The notes below the pieces were generated by a model. It did no database searches, had not been told where the DNA came from, and saw only the letters and a list, made by a program, of their open reading frames with translations. A stretch of 64,000 bases of DNA from the NCBI GenBank assembly GCA_035610365.1, contig CM069432.1, forward strand, positions 265,667,177 through 265,731,176, given 5' to 3'. Below are positions 32,608 to 42,515 of this stretch, one piece after another. Source of the stretch: Aquatica leii. Lineage: Eukaryota; Arthropoda; Insecta; Coleoptera; Lampyridae. Position 1 is the stretch's first letter; every line of letters starts with the position of its first letter. Position numbers and translations under genes: made by a program.

Positions 32608-33954
32608 TGTTACGTGCATAAATTTAAATAATGCATCACCCTGTACATCAATTTAATTAAAAACTACTTTGATATTTCTTGACGCCATCTATCGGGTTCG
32701 TTGGTCACTTTGTATTGACAGACGGCATCCGGTGTCAGACCGGCATTTTGCACTTTACCATCGTACCTGTTAATATCTATGTCTGCGTGAATTGAATATC
32801 GTTTTCAAGAATCATCCACGTGCTGGGACACGATGGAAATTAGTAGTTTCTCTTAAATAATTGATTTCATACCCGCAGAGTAAGTGATTTTATTATTTCT
32901 TTACTTAAACGTAATTTCTATGTCTTTTGGTTAGCACCATGTGCCACCTTCATGACTAGGGATATTCGTATCGTTACATAAAATCCTCAAGGGGGAAATT
33001 ATAAGCGAAAGCAGAAGATCTTAATTACTGCAGACGATTTAATTCTATGTGGAGGCCATATATTCACCTGGATGAATATCACATTGTTCGGAAGGTCTTA
33101 ATTACTGGGTCCGATTAAATTCTATTCGAAGGCAATTACTTAATACCACCAGAGGCGTAACATTAGTATAACAGCATCCGACGTTCGGTTTGTGTTTTGT
33201 GTACATTTTACAATTTACGTAATGACTTTGTAGATTTCGATTTCGTGAGCTATTAGGTTGACACGATTTGCAATTAAAATTAATTACAGGGCACGTGTCG
33301 AAGGGAGCGCTTCCTCCGCATAAAAGGAACACCTGTATTGGTGGTAAGTTTGTTTATAAGTTTCTTTGGTCGTCAACGAGGTTTCTCACAGAAACTTACA
33401 ATCATCATAACTTCGTACTGATTATCGTAATGGTAATATCATTAGTTAGTAAATTTGCTTATACTACGTATGCTGTTTATGCTTATTTATTGTGATAATT
33501 TAATGTTAATGCTATAATAATTATTTTGCCTTATTGTCGTTAATGCCATATTTCTAATTATGTAAACGATATTTACTGCGAACTATTCGTATTCATGTTC
33601 TTCACTAATGTCATGTAAGTTGCTTATCTTACGGTGATTCGATTTTGTATATTCTCGCTAGTACCTACTCAGATTTGACTATTTAATTCTTATTATATTT
33701 ATCGTGATAGAGTAATTAAAGCACCATTGTTATTAACGATTTAGTTTTTCTCTTTTATTCGTTTCTTTCAGCAGTTACGAACTTAACATCATAGTTACAA
33801 GTTTATTACCATTTCTGCTGTGAGCAGGCAGAAACTTACTTTGGACAGGCTCTGGCGCCCTTAATTATCTTTTATTTACCTCTAGGAACTCTACCCTCTC
33901 TCCGACTGTTGAGAGTTGGCCGTGCAGGTTCGTAACCAGCTAAAACTTGTAACA
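32608..33954 (+). repeat. 5' LTR of Gypsy B
   Basis: 1347 bp, unusually long for Gypsy. A splice-donor-like GGTAAGT near 33340 and an acceptor-like TTTCTTTCAG near 33770 suggest that transcripts could be spliced within the LTR; this is inference. The Gypsy A sequence continues at 42132. Confidence 0.92.
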
Positions 33955-33956
33955 AA

Positions 33957-33974
33957 TGGCAGCCCAACTGATTG
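33957..33974 (+). other. Primer-binding site, Gypsy B
   Basis: TGGCAGCCCAACTG starts two bases after the LTR end. It differs from the site used by Gypsy A and C, as expected for a separate lineage. Confidence 0.6.
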
Positions 33975-34251
33975 GGGCTTCGATTGCTCTCATATCGAAT
34001 TTCTCATTCACTATATTTCTTTAACAATTTTCTTTAATTGTGATTAGCGTAGTAGTATCATTGAGTGATAGGTTATCTCGTTTATACATAGGTTAAGGTG
34101 TGCTGTGGACTTTCTCTCGGTTTTCGTATAACAAATTTTCTTGAATTAGGATTACATCATTTATTGGTATCTTAGTTACTTAGGTTAGGAATAGGTAGCT
34201 TATATTGTTGGTTTTCTTTCGATTTTGTCTATTACTTATTACTTCAACAAA

Positions 34252-35679
34252 ATGGCTACTATTTGGAAATTTGATGTAAACCGACTTCACAAATTCGAAC
34301 TTGAATACGAGTTAATTTCTAGAGGTATCGATACAGATATCAGTGTAGATCGTCTTAGGAAAATGGTACGAACAGCACATCAGGTGGAATTGAATAAGTC
34401 ATTTACTTCGGTCAAACATTCTATACCATATGGGGAAGACAAGGCAGCTTTTGAACAAACTCTTATTGAATTTACTGCATCGGTGAACAATTTCGATGGG
34501 GACATTTCTTCTTCCTTATTCTTAAAATTAAGTACTCTTTGGCTTCATGCACAACGACGGTGCGAATTACTGAATGCAACCTCTGACTTTGAATTGACTG
34601 AACGAAATAAATTCTTAATAACACTACAGGGACTGAAAAATGACGTTGAATCAAAAATCCGCAAGACCAGACCTTCTATTGCTTCGATTTCTTCTCCAGT
34701 TACTCATTCTGTACCTCAAGCTAATTCGACTAACGTACATCATGAAGAAGAACCTGACTGGATTTCTTCTGAATCTGAAGGGGAATTGGCAACGCCTGTA
34801 CCATCGGCTGAAGGCTATTCTAAATCTACTACTGTAGCTAAATTTAATATTTCTTTCTCTGGCGACAACTCTTCTTCTGTATTAGACTTTCTTACTAGGA
34901 TCGAAGAATTACGAGTAGCTCGTAACGTTTCTAAACAACAGTTGTTCAACTGCGCTCCTGAAATTCTTAGTGGCAAGGCTTTACTTCTTTTCCGTTCTCG
35001 TCGTTCTCAATTACGTTCGTGGAAGGATGTCGTGAGATTTCTTAAAGAAGAATTCTTACCAATGGACTACGACGATAGGTTGTTAGAAGAGATTCGTTCT
35101 CGAACGATAGGACACACCGAAACGATCGCTATTTACGTTGCTATTATGCAAAGTTTATTTAATCGATTAGCAGAACCTTTGTCGGAAGCCCAACAACTCA
35201 AGATCATTTTACGAAATCTCTCTCCTTTCTATCAAACTTCTCTCGTTCTTGTCGACATTACTTCACTTTCACAATTGTTAGCTATTGGCAAGAAATTAGA
35301 ACACAATAAACAACTAGTGGATAATTTTAAACCTCCTCCTTCTCGGAAAACGTCGCGATTACTTGAACCAAATTTAGCTTATGTAGGTCCAGTTGTAGAA
35401 CCACCAAAGACTGCTACTAGAGTTACTTTTGCTAATGCTTCTGCTCGCTCTCGTCCTTCTTATCCTTCTCCTAGTACTTCGTCTGCTCCTGATAATCGAG
35501 CTTCTACTTCTCGAATTTCGTCTACTGCTACTGCTGCTAGAGAAACACGTTGTTGGAACTGCAATCGGGTTGGTCACTTATCTCCACAATGTTCAAGGCC
35601 ACAAACACTTCACTGCTATGGTTGTGGGAGACAGGGTGTAACTCGTACTTCTTGTCCACGCTGTAATTCGGAAAACTAA
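34252..35679 (+). CDS. Gypsy B gag polyprotein
   Basis: Intact structural protein of 475 residues, starting at the ATG of AACAAAATGGC (MATIWKFDVNRL). The N-terminal third is helical and charged. A capsid-like core follows from FNISFSGDNSSSVLDFLTRI to YQTSLVLVDI (about residues 200-330). After a serine/proline-rich linker come two zinc knuckles at the end: CWNCNRVGHLSPQC, a standard CCHC, and a second cysteine cluster CYGCGRQGVTRTSCPRC. The stop at 35677 is 10 bases past the last point where the pol frame is open, so pol is likely reached by a -1 shift. Confidence 0.9.
   Translation: MATIWKFDVNRLHKFELEYELISRGIDTDISVDRLRKMVRTAHQVELNKSFTSVKHSIPYGEDKAAFEQTLIEFTASVNNFDGDISSSLFLKLSTLWLHAQRRCELLNATSDFELTERNKFLITLQGLKNDVESKIRKTRPSIASISSPVTHSVPQANSTNVHHEEEPDWISSESEGELATPVPSAEGYSKSTTVAKFNISFSGDNSSSVLDFLTRIEELRVARNVSKQQLFNCAPEILSGKALLLFRSRRSQLRSWKDVVRFLKEEFLPMDYDDRLLEEIRSRTIGHTETIAIYVAIMQSLFNRLAEPLSEAQQLKIILRNLSPFYQTSLVLVDITSLSQLLAIGKKLEHNKQLVDNFKPPPSRKTSRLLEPNLAYVGPVVEPPKTATRVTFANASARSRPSYPSPSTSSAPDNRASTSRISSTATAARETRCWNCNRVGHLSPQCSRPQTLHCYGCGRQGVTRTSCPRCNSEN
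35667..35676 (+). promoter_or_regulatory. Candidate -1 frameshift window between gag and pol
   Basis: The pol frame has a stop at 35664-35666 and gag ends at 35677-35679, so a -1 shift can only happen in these ten bases. GGAAAAC (35670-35676) lies there, next to the gag stop. It resembles but does not fully match the X XXY YYZ slippery pattern. Confidence 0.5.
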
Positions 35680-38600
35680 CTTTGGAGTCTTCGGACCGAG
35701 TCGAGGATTCTTGTGAATTATTCTTAAACTCGGACACATCTTTTAATGGATTGGAAGATAGGCAGCGATTTCTGTTGGACTTTGTTTTAGCGAGTGTTAG
35801 GGGTGACGAACGTCCTTTTCTAAATGTTACGGTTTTGGGAATTCATTTCAAAGCACTACTTGATTCTGGAGCTTCACGCACTATTCTTGGCGGACCAGGG
35901 TGGGAGAAACTCCGCTCTTTGGACGTAACTTTCTTGAACTCAAAGACTTCCTTCTGTAAGTTAGCTAATGGGGTGACATGTACTGTTTTAGGTTCTTTAT
36001 CTCTTCCTTTTCGTCTTGAAGATAAAGTAACAATATTGAATACTTTAATTATTCCTGAAATTTCTCAACCCTTAATTTTAGGTATTGACTTTTGGAAGGC
36101 TATGGATTTCGTGCCGGACTTTCGTAAGGGATTATGGAGCTTTAATTCTTCTTTAGAATCAGCACCTAGTGTCGATGTTCTACATGTTCTCTCTGATCTA
36201 ACCTTGGACCAAAATATTACTTTATCTAATTTACTTGACCAAGCATTTCTTTCTCAACCATCAGATCTAGGACAAACCAATTTAGTACATCATCGGATTT
36301 TGACTTCGGCTGAACCAATTAAGCAGCGTTACTATCCTCTTTCTCCTACTTTACTTTCAATCGCTCATACCGAATTGGACAAAATGCTACAAATGGGTGT
36401 AGTAGAACCTTCTTCAAGTCCTTGGTCTAGTCCGATCGTTCTAGTTAAGAAATCTGACGGTACTTATCGGTTTTGTGTGGACTTTAGGAAAGTCAACGAA
36501 GTGACTCAAAAGGATGCATATCCGCTTCCCTATATATCTTCTATTCTAGATCGCTTACGAGACGCTCGCTTTCTCTCTTCTTTAGATATCAGATCAGCTT
36601 ACTGGCAAATTCCTCTTTCTTCTGAATCTAAGGCGATAACAGCTTTTACAGTGCCGCAGAAGGGCTTATTTCAATTCAATCGAATGCCTTTCGGACTTCA
36701 TAATGCACCTGTTACGTTCCAGCGTCTTATTGATCAAGTTATTGGGGCTGATCTAGAACCTTTTTGTTTTGCATACTTGGATGACATCATCATTGCTACG
36801 CCTACTTTTGACGATCATATGCAAGTTTTGACGAAAGTGTTGCAACGGTTATTTACTGCTGGTCTCACATTAAATCGAGACAAATGTCATTTCTGTCGAC
36901 CTGAGCTGAAATATCTAGGTTATGTTGTCAACAAAAATGGTTTACTAGTCGATCCTGATAAGGTTGCTGCGATCTGTAATATTCCTATTCCTACAAAAGT
37001 TTCTGAAGTGCGTAGATTGATTGGCATGGCGAGTTGGTATCGACGATTCATTCCTAACTTTTCTTCTTTGATATCTCCTTTAACTAACTTGACTAGGAAA
37101 AATGTTTCTTTTCTTTGGACTCGAGAGTGTCAAAACGCTTTTCTTACTTTACAAAATTGCTTAGTTTCGGCACCTATTCTTTCTTGTCCAGATTTTTCTC
37201 TTCCTTTTACTGTGCAAACAGATGCCTCAGATTTTGGGTTAGGAGCAGTGTTAAGTCAGACTACTGATAAAGGGGAAACCGTCGTTAGCTATATTAGTCG
37301 CTCATTAACCAAACCTGAGCGTAATTACTCTACAACCGAAAAGGAATGCTTAGCAGTACTTTGGGCTATAGAAAAGTTTCGCCCTTACATTGAAGGCTCT
37401 CACTTCACGGTAGTTACTGATCATCACTCTTTGCTTTGGTTACATCGACTACAATCTCCTTCTGGACGCTTAGCGCGCTGGTCTATTCGATTACAACAAT
37501 ACGACTTTTCTATCATACACCGAAAAGGCAAAGAACATGTAGTACCTGATCTATTATCTCGCTCTGTTACACCAGTAGATACAATGACTGAACTTCCTAA
37601 TGTACCTTCATCTGGCTTTGGCATTACTCTTCCTATCACTGATTCTTGGTATTTGAAACTTATCGACCGAGTTACGATGTTTCCTCGCAAGTTTGCTTCA
37701 TGGTCCGTAGTGGATGGCCTGCTTTACAAATCACTCCGAACTCCGTCGAATCATTCTAATTGGAAAGTAGTGGTTCCTAAGAATCAACAAAAATTAATTA
37801 TACAGCAATATCACGATCTTCCTACTGCTGGTCACTGTGGAGTTACAAAAACGTTAGCGCGTATTCGTGAACATTATTACTGGCCGCATCTAAGAGCTAA
37901 GGTTACTGAATATATTCGGAAATGTACAGTGTGTGCTTCTCATAAAGTAGAACAGAAAGCACCTCCAGGATTTCTAGCTCCTAGAGCAAAACCAGTACGT
38001 CCATGGCAAGTACTCTGTATTGATATTGTTGGTCCTTTACCTCGATCTTCGAAGGGCAACTGTTACATCTTGGTTGTGGTAGATTCTTTTTCTAAATTTA
38101 CTTGTCTTTTTCCATTGCGCACGGCTACGGCTTCTGCAGTTTCTAAGTTAATAGAGGAAAATATCTTCTTACTGTTCGGTACTCCTCAATACATTATCTC
38201 TGATAATGGCGTTCAATTTCGCAGTCGCGAGTTTACTCGTTTATGTGCCCAATATCGCACTACTATTTTGTTTACGGCTCGTTACCATCCTCAAGCCAAC
38301 CCTGCTGAACGGGTTAATAGGGTAGTAAAAACCATGTTGGCATCTTATGTAAAAGGAAACCAACGCTCTTGGGATGTTCACTTACCGCACATTGGTTGCG
38401 CTATTCGTACTGCGAAACATGAAATTATTGGGATGTCACCTTACTTTGCTTTCTGTGGTCGTGAACATAATCTCTATGGAGACTTATTAGGTAATCCTCC
38501 TTCTTCTACAGAAGAACTTCCTGAACCCGAACGTCCAATACATCCACGCAACGAATTCTATGAAAAACTTCGTTTAAGTATTCTACAAAAACTATCTAAG

Positions 38601-38981
38601 TCGTATGCTAGCACTGGTCATCGGTATAACTTACGTCGTCGTTCTGTTCGTTTCCACGTTGGAGATCGTGTTTGGAAACGTAACTTCGTACTTTCTGACG
38701 CCAGCAAACATTTCAATGCTAAGTTAGCACCGAAATTTATCGGACCTTTCCAGGTCAAACGCATTTCTTCTCCTTGGACATACGAGTTAGCAAATGACGA
38801 TGGAGTTTCTCTTGGGACTTGGCATGTTAAAGACCTTAAACCTGCTGTTTCGGACGACGAACCAGATTCTTCTGTAGACTCACTTTCTTTTCCTACTGAT
38901 ACCTTATCCTTTAACTATCACAAACCTCGAAAGCGATTAAAGCATAGTAACTTCTCGGTTTCTCGATATTTTGACTATTAG
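35667..38981 (+). CDS. Gypsy B pol polyprotein
   Basis: One uninterrupted frame of about 1,100 residues, with protease, RT, RNase H and integrase in the usual Gypsy order. Protease: FKALLDSGASRTILGG. RT: FCVDFRKVNEVTQKDAYPLP, GLFQFNRMPFGLHNAP and catalytic YLDD (36774-36785). RNase H: TVQTDASDFGLGAVLSQ, the ERNYSTTEKECLAVLWA block and TDHHSLLWL. Integrase: H...H...CTVCASHK zinc site, IDIVGPL, IISDNG and HPQANPAERVNR (D,D,E), then the C-terminal GPF module and WHVKDLKP. No ATG occurs before the protease, so translation as a Gag-Pol fusion is expected. No env follows. Confidence 0.94.
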   Translation, partial: FGKLTLESSDRVEDSCELFLNSDTSFNGLEDRQRFLLDFVLASVRGDERPFLNVTVLGIHFKALLDSGASRTILGGPGWEKLRSLDVTFLNSKTSFCKLANGVTCTVLGSLSLPFRLEDKVTILNTLIIPEISQPLILGIDFWKAMDFVPDFRKGLWSFNSSLESAPSVDVLHVLSDLTLDQNITLSNLLDQAFLSQPSDLGQTNLVHHRILTSAEPIKQRYYPLSPTLLSIAHTELDKMLQMGVVEPSSSPWSSPIVLVKKSDGTYRFCVDFRKVNEVTQKDAYPLPYISSILDRLRDARFLSSLDIRSAYWQIPLSSESKAITAFTVPQKGLFQFNRMPFGLHNAPVTFQRLIDQVIGADLEPFCFAYLDDIIIATPTFDDHMQVLTKVLQRLFTAGLTLNRDKCHFCRPELKYLGYVVNKNGLLVDPDKVAAICNIPIPTKVSEVRRLIGMASWYRRFIPNFSSLISPLTNLTRKNVSFLWTRECQNAFLTLQNCLVSAPILSCPDFSLPFTVQTDASDFGLGAVLSQTTDKGETVVSYISRSLTKPERNYSTTEKECLAVLWAIEKFRPYIEGSHFTVVTDHHSLLWLHRLQSPSGRLARWSIRLQQYDFSIIHRKGKEHVVPDLLSRSVTPVDTMTELPNVPSSGFGITLPITDSWYLKLIDRVTMFPRKFASWSVVDGLLYKSLRTPSNHSNWKVVVPKNQQKLIIQQYHDLPTAGHCGVTKTLARIREHYYWPHLRAKVTEYIRKCTVCASHKVEQKAPPGFLAPRAKPVRPWQVLCIDIVGPLPRSSKGNCYILVVVDSFSKFTCLFPLRTATASAVSKLIEENIFLLFGTPQYIISDNGVQFRSREFTRLCAQYRTTILFTARYHPQANPAERVNRVVKTMLASYVKGNQRSWDVHLPHIGCAIRTAKHEIIGMSPYFAFCGREHNLYGDLLGNPPSSTEELPEPERPIHPRNEFYEKLRLSILQKLSKSYASTGHRYNLRRRSVRFHVGDRVWKRNFVLSDASKHFNAKLAPKFIGPFQVKRISSPWTYELANDDGVSLGTWHVKDLKPAVSDDEPDSSVDSLSFPTDTLSFNYHKPRKRLKHSNFSVSRYFDY

Positions 38982-40770
38982 CGTTCTTTTATTGGTCCTG
39001 ATGTACTCTCGGATTGACAATTTTTTCTCTCTTTCTTCTCTGATTTTGACTTTGAATCTGATATCCTTATTCCTTGGCTGTAGTAACACCTAATATAAGT
39101 TTAGTAGTATAGTAATTAGTATAGTATTCCCATTCTTTAGGAGTCAAAACTCCGCATTGTATCTTTAGTTAGATTTTTTTTCTCTGGGGTTTGCTTTGCT
39201 AGTATAGTATAGTTAGTGGTTTAAACGACAGCAACGCCCTCACTGTATATATTACGTTCCGCTTTGTCGGCTTTTCGGTGTTGTCTGTCACTGATAGAAA
39301 GTTTATCCTTTTCGTTGGTTCTTTTGGAAGGCTTAACTTCCTGAATTCCTTTTATTTAGTTTACTTAGTATGTAAGGTTACTCTCGGATTATTCTATCCC
39401 GCTTGTCGGCTTTTGGAATGTTTAAAACAAGTTTCTTTTGTTTTGTTCTACAGCTAAACTCTTGGATATCACAGATTCGATCTACTTTGGGCGGTTGGTT
39501 GGGCATTGTAGGGTAGGTCACTCGGGGTCGGCTATCTAGGGAGAGGTAGTCGAGCCGTACAATAATATCTGTACTCTCTTTTCTCCTTCTGTCTTCCTGT
39601 CTTTCTTTCTCTTCTTTCGATCTGTCACCATGAGTGGGGGGGGCGCCTGTTGTGGGAACCTGACGGCTATGCGTCCGGGAAGGTTGGTTGTCTCCGACCC
39701 GGTAGCCCCAAGCTCTGGACCAGGCATGATACCTTTCGGGGGCCGTAACGGCGGACTTGGTGGAGCTTGGCGGGGGTGACCAATTCTTCTTAACCGGCGT
39801 ATAGGATGTTGTGGTTGTACAGCAGGCACCGCTTCCGGCTACAGTCTAGCAATTGCAGGCTGTAGTCCTTTTATTTTGGAATTGTGGGCAAAATTTTGGG
39901 ATGCTTCTTTTCTTTTTCTTTTATCTACTTTCAGGGTGGGAGGGATTTTCCTGGGTCTTGTTCCTCCTGATCATGGATCAGATTCCTTCCTGGGTGGGAG
40001 GAAGACTATTGTGGTCAAGCAAGTACTGGTTGCGGTGACGCGCGCTTGTGTGGACTAACGTTGGGGGGCCCAACGACGCGTTTTTCCATCTGATCGCGAG
40101 GGCTTGAGGTGTGGTTAAGACTTCGACGCCACACAATCGTCCGGCACTTCAACGAGGAAACCTTAGGCTGTGATAGGATTCCTGGGGTCATTTCCTAGTC
40201 TCGTGGGTTTGGGCACCGTTCCTCTTCCATCTTCCTTTAGTACCTTGTCCTTATCCTGAGGGGTTTCCTGGGCTTCGTATTCAGGGTGGTTTTGTACTTA
40301 AGGGTTGGGGCTTAAGGGGATTTTAGGGCTACTTAGTCCTGGACGCTTGTCCAAACTTCTACCTTTCCTATATTCTTTTCTTTTCTCTGGAATTCTTTCG
40401 ATACTGACGTCCTTACTGTATTGGGTTACTGATTGTTTGTACCTTACTTTTTGGTATCGCTTTAGGCGCTTCGGAAATTAGTAAACCATGTTGGTATTCT
40501 TCTTTGCTGTTAGATCAAATTACTCTTGGTTTCTTGGAGATACCTTTCGCTTCGTGCGCTTCTGTTACAGTTTTGGTTGTCGGCATTCTTAAGATTCTGG
40601 AAAACCTCTGTCTCTTCTGTATTTGTGGTAATCTGATGAGATTACACGGGGTTGGGTTTCTTGGAATTGGGTTGGTTTTGGATTTAAGGGTTCTATCCTT
40701 GGCGTATGCCTAAATTTCTGTCTTCATTTTAGCTTTTGTTTCGTTATCTCCGCTCCACGCTTTTATCTTG
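38982..40770 (+). other. Long non-coding tail of Gypsy B before its 3' LTR
   Basis: About 1.8 kb with no env and no long open frame. It includes a GC-rich patch (about 39600-39830) unlike the AT-rich surroundings, and a 49-codon frame listed separately. It may hold packaging or export signals; nothing I can name. Confidence 0.6.
39630..39779 (+). CDS. Short glycine-rich open frame in Gypsy B tail
   Basis: 49 codons from an ATG in a favourable context (CACCATGAG) to TGA. The product would be rich in Gly, Pro and Ala (starts MSGGGACCGN, ends GGLGGAWRG). It lies in the GC-rich patch. I recognise no relative, and it may be chance. Confidence 0.25.
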   Translation: MSGGGACCGNLTAMRPGRLVVSDPVAPSSGPGMIPFGGRNGGLGGAWRG

Positions 40771-40785
40771 CTGGGGGGGGAATTC
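40771..40785 (+). other. Polypurine tract, Gypsy B
   Basis: CTGGGGGGGG then AATTC directly before the 3' LTR at 40786; the G run is the expected plus-strand primer. Confidence 0.75.
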
Positions 40786-42131
40786 TGTTACGTGCATAAA
40801 TTTAAATAATGCATCACCCTGTACATCAATTTAATTAAAAACTACTTTGATATTTCTTGACGCCATCTATCGGGTTCGTTGGTCACTTTGTATTGACAGA
40901 CGGCATCCGGTGTCAGACCGGCATTTTGCACTTTACCATCGTACCTGTTAATATCTATGTCTGCGTGAATTGAATATCGTTTTCAAGAATCATCCACGTG
41001 CTGGGACACGATGGAAATTAGTAGTTTCTCTTAAATAATTGATTTCATACCCGCAGAGTAAGTGATTTTATTATTTCTTTACTTAAACGTAATTTCTATG
41101 TCTTTTGGTTAGCACCATGTGCCACCTTCATGACTAGGGATATTCGTATCGTTACATAAAATCCTCAAGGGGGAAATTATAAGCGAAAGCAGAAGATCTT
41201 AATTACTGCAGACGATTTAATTCTATGTGGAGGCCATATATTCACCTGGATGAATATCACATTGTTCGGAAGGTCTTAATTACTGGGTCCGATTAAATTC
41301 TATTCGAAGGCAATTACTTAATACCACCAGAGGCGTAACATTAGTATAACAGCATCCGACGTTCGGTTTGTGTTTTGTGTACATTTTACAATTTACGTAA
41401 TGACTTTGTAGATTTCGATTTCGTGAGCTATTAGGTTGACACGATTTGCAATTAAAATTAATTACAGGGCACGTGTCGAAGGGAGCGCTTCCTCCGCATA
41501 AAAGGAACACCTGTATTGGTGGTAAGTTTTTTTATAATTTTCTTTCGTCGTCAACGAGGTTTCTCACGAAACTTACAATCATCATAACTTCGTACTGATT
41601 ATCGTAATGGTAATATCATTAGTTAGTAAATTTGCTTATACTACGTATGCTGTTTATGCTTATTTATTGTGATAATTTAATGTTAATGCTATAATAATTA
41701 TTTTGCCTTATTGTCGTTAATGCCATATTTCTAATTATGTAAACGATATTTACTGCGAACTATTCGTATTCATGTTCTTCACTAATGTCATGTAAGTTGC
41801 CTATCTTACGGTGATTCGATTTTGTATAGTCTCGCTAGTACCTACTCAGATTTGACTATTTAATTCTTATTATATTTATCGTGATAGAGTAATTAAAGCA
41901 CCATTGTTATTAACGATTTAGTTTTTCTCTTTTATTCGTTTCTTTCAGCAGTTACGAACTTAACATCATAGTTACAAGTTTATTACCATTTCTGCTGTGA
42001 GCAGGCAGAAACTTACTTTGGACAGGCTCTGGCGCCCTTAATTATCTTTTATTTACCTCTAGGAACCCTACCCTCTCTCCGACTGTTGAGAGTTGGCCGT
42101 GCAGGTTCGTAACCAGCTAAAACTTGTAACA
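40786..42131 (+). repeat. 3' LTR of Gypsy B
   Basis: 1346 bp, nearly identical to 32608-33954. Visible differences cluster at about 41527-41570, with single changes near 41800, 41827 and 42067. Confidence 0.93.
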
Positions 42132-42515
42132 AACCATCGAGAAGAAAACACTCACAAGTTCAAAGTTGTACCACTGAATTTTGATGGTAAAGTTCCATGG
42201 TCAACCTACTACAAGCAGTTTGAAGCCGCAGCTACTGCTTATGGTTGGAGCAACAAGCAGAAAGCGACGTCTTTAATAATGTCCTTACGTGGAGAAGCGC
42301 TTGGAATTTTACAAACTGTTCCGGACCACCTGCAAGAAAATTACGAACTCTTAATATCACGATTGGAAATGAGATATGGGGATGCTCATCTTCAACAAGT
42401 ATACCAGGCTCAAATTAAAAGTCGGGTTCAAAAAGCTGCCGAAAGTCTTTAAGAGTTTGAGGCTGACGTCGCTAGATTAACACGGCTTGCGTATCCTACA
42501 GCACCAGATACCTTC
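42132..42515 (+). pseudogene. Gypsy A gag, capsid part
   Basis: Continues from 32607 after removal of Gypsy B: THKFKVVPLNFDGKVPWSTY, then AAATAYGWSNKQKATSLIMS and LRGEALGILQTVPDHL, typical of Gypsy capsid. A TAA stop at 42450-42452 sits where Gypsy C encodes Gln (CAG), so the frame is broken although the reading frame itself continues unchanged into the next entry. Confidence 0.85.

Larger units (their letters stand above)
32608..42131 (+). mobile_element. Gypsy B: intact Ty3/Gypsy retrotransposon nested in Gypsy A
   Basis: LTRs 32608-33954 and 40786-42131 begin TGTTAC and end GTAACA and are almost identical (about eight differences seen by eye over 1.35 kb). gag (34252-35679) and pol (35667-38981 frame) are both uninterrupted. 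A primer-binding site and a G-rich polypurine tract are in place. Flanks are GACC on the left and AACC on the right, consistent with a 4-bp target duplication with one change. All visible parts needed for retrotransposition are present, so this is a recent insertion. Confidence 0.93.

Noticed and set aside
35374-35641. Overlapping frames rich in Ser/Arg or Leu in Gypsy B gag
   Set aside because: Low-complexity frames created by the serine-rich gag linker; the gag frame itself is continuous.
39536-39829. Minus-strand 97-codon frame in the Gypsy B tail
   Set aside because: A proline/arginine-rich reading of the GC-rich patch with no known match; more likely a consequence of composition than a gene.
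41280-41510. Cysteine-containing minus-strand frame found in both Gypsy B LTRs
   Set aside because: Present twice only because the LTR is duplicated; also antisense to the LTR transcript and without homology.
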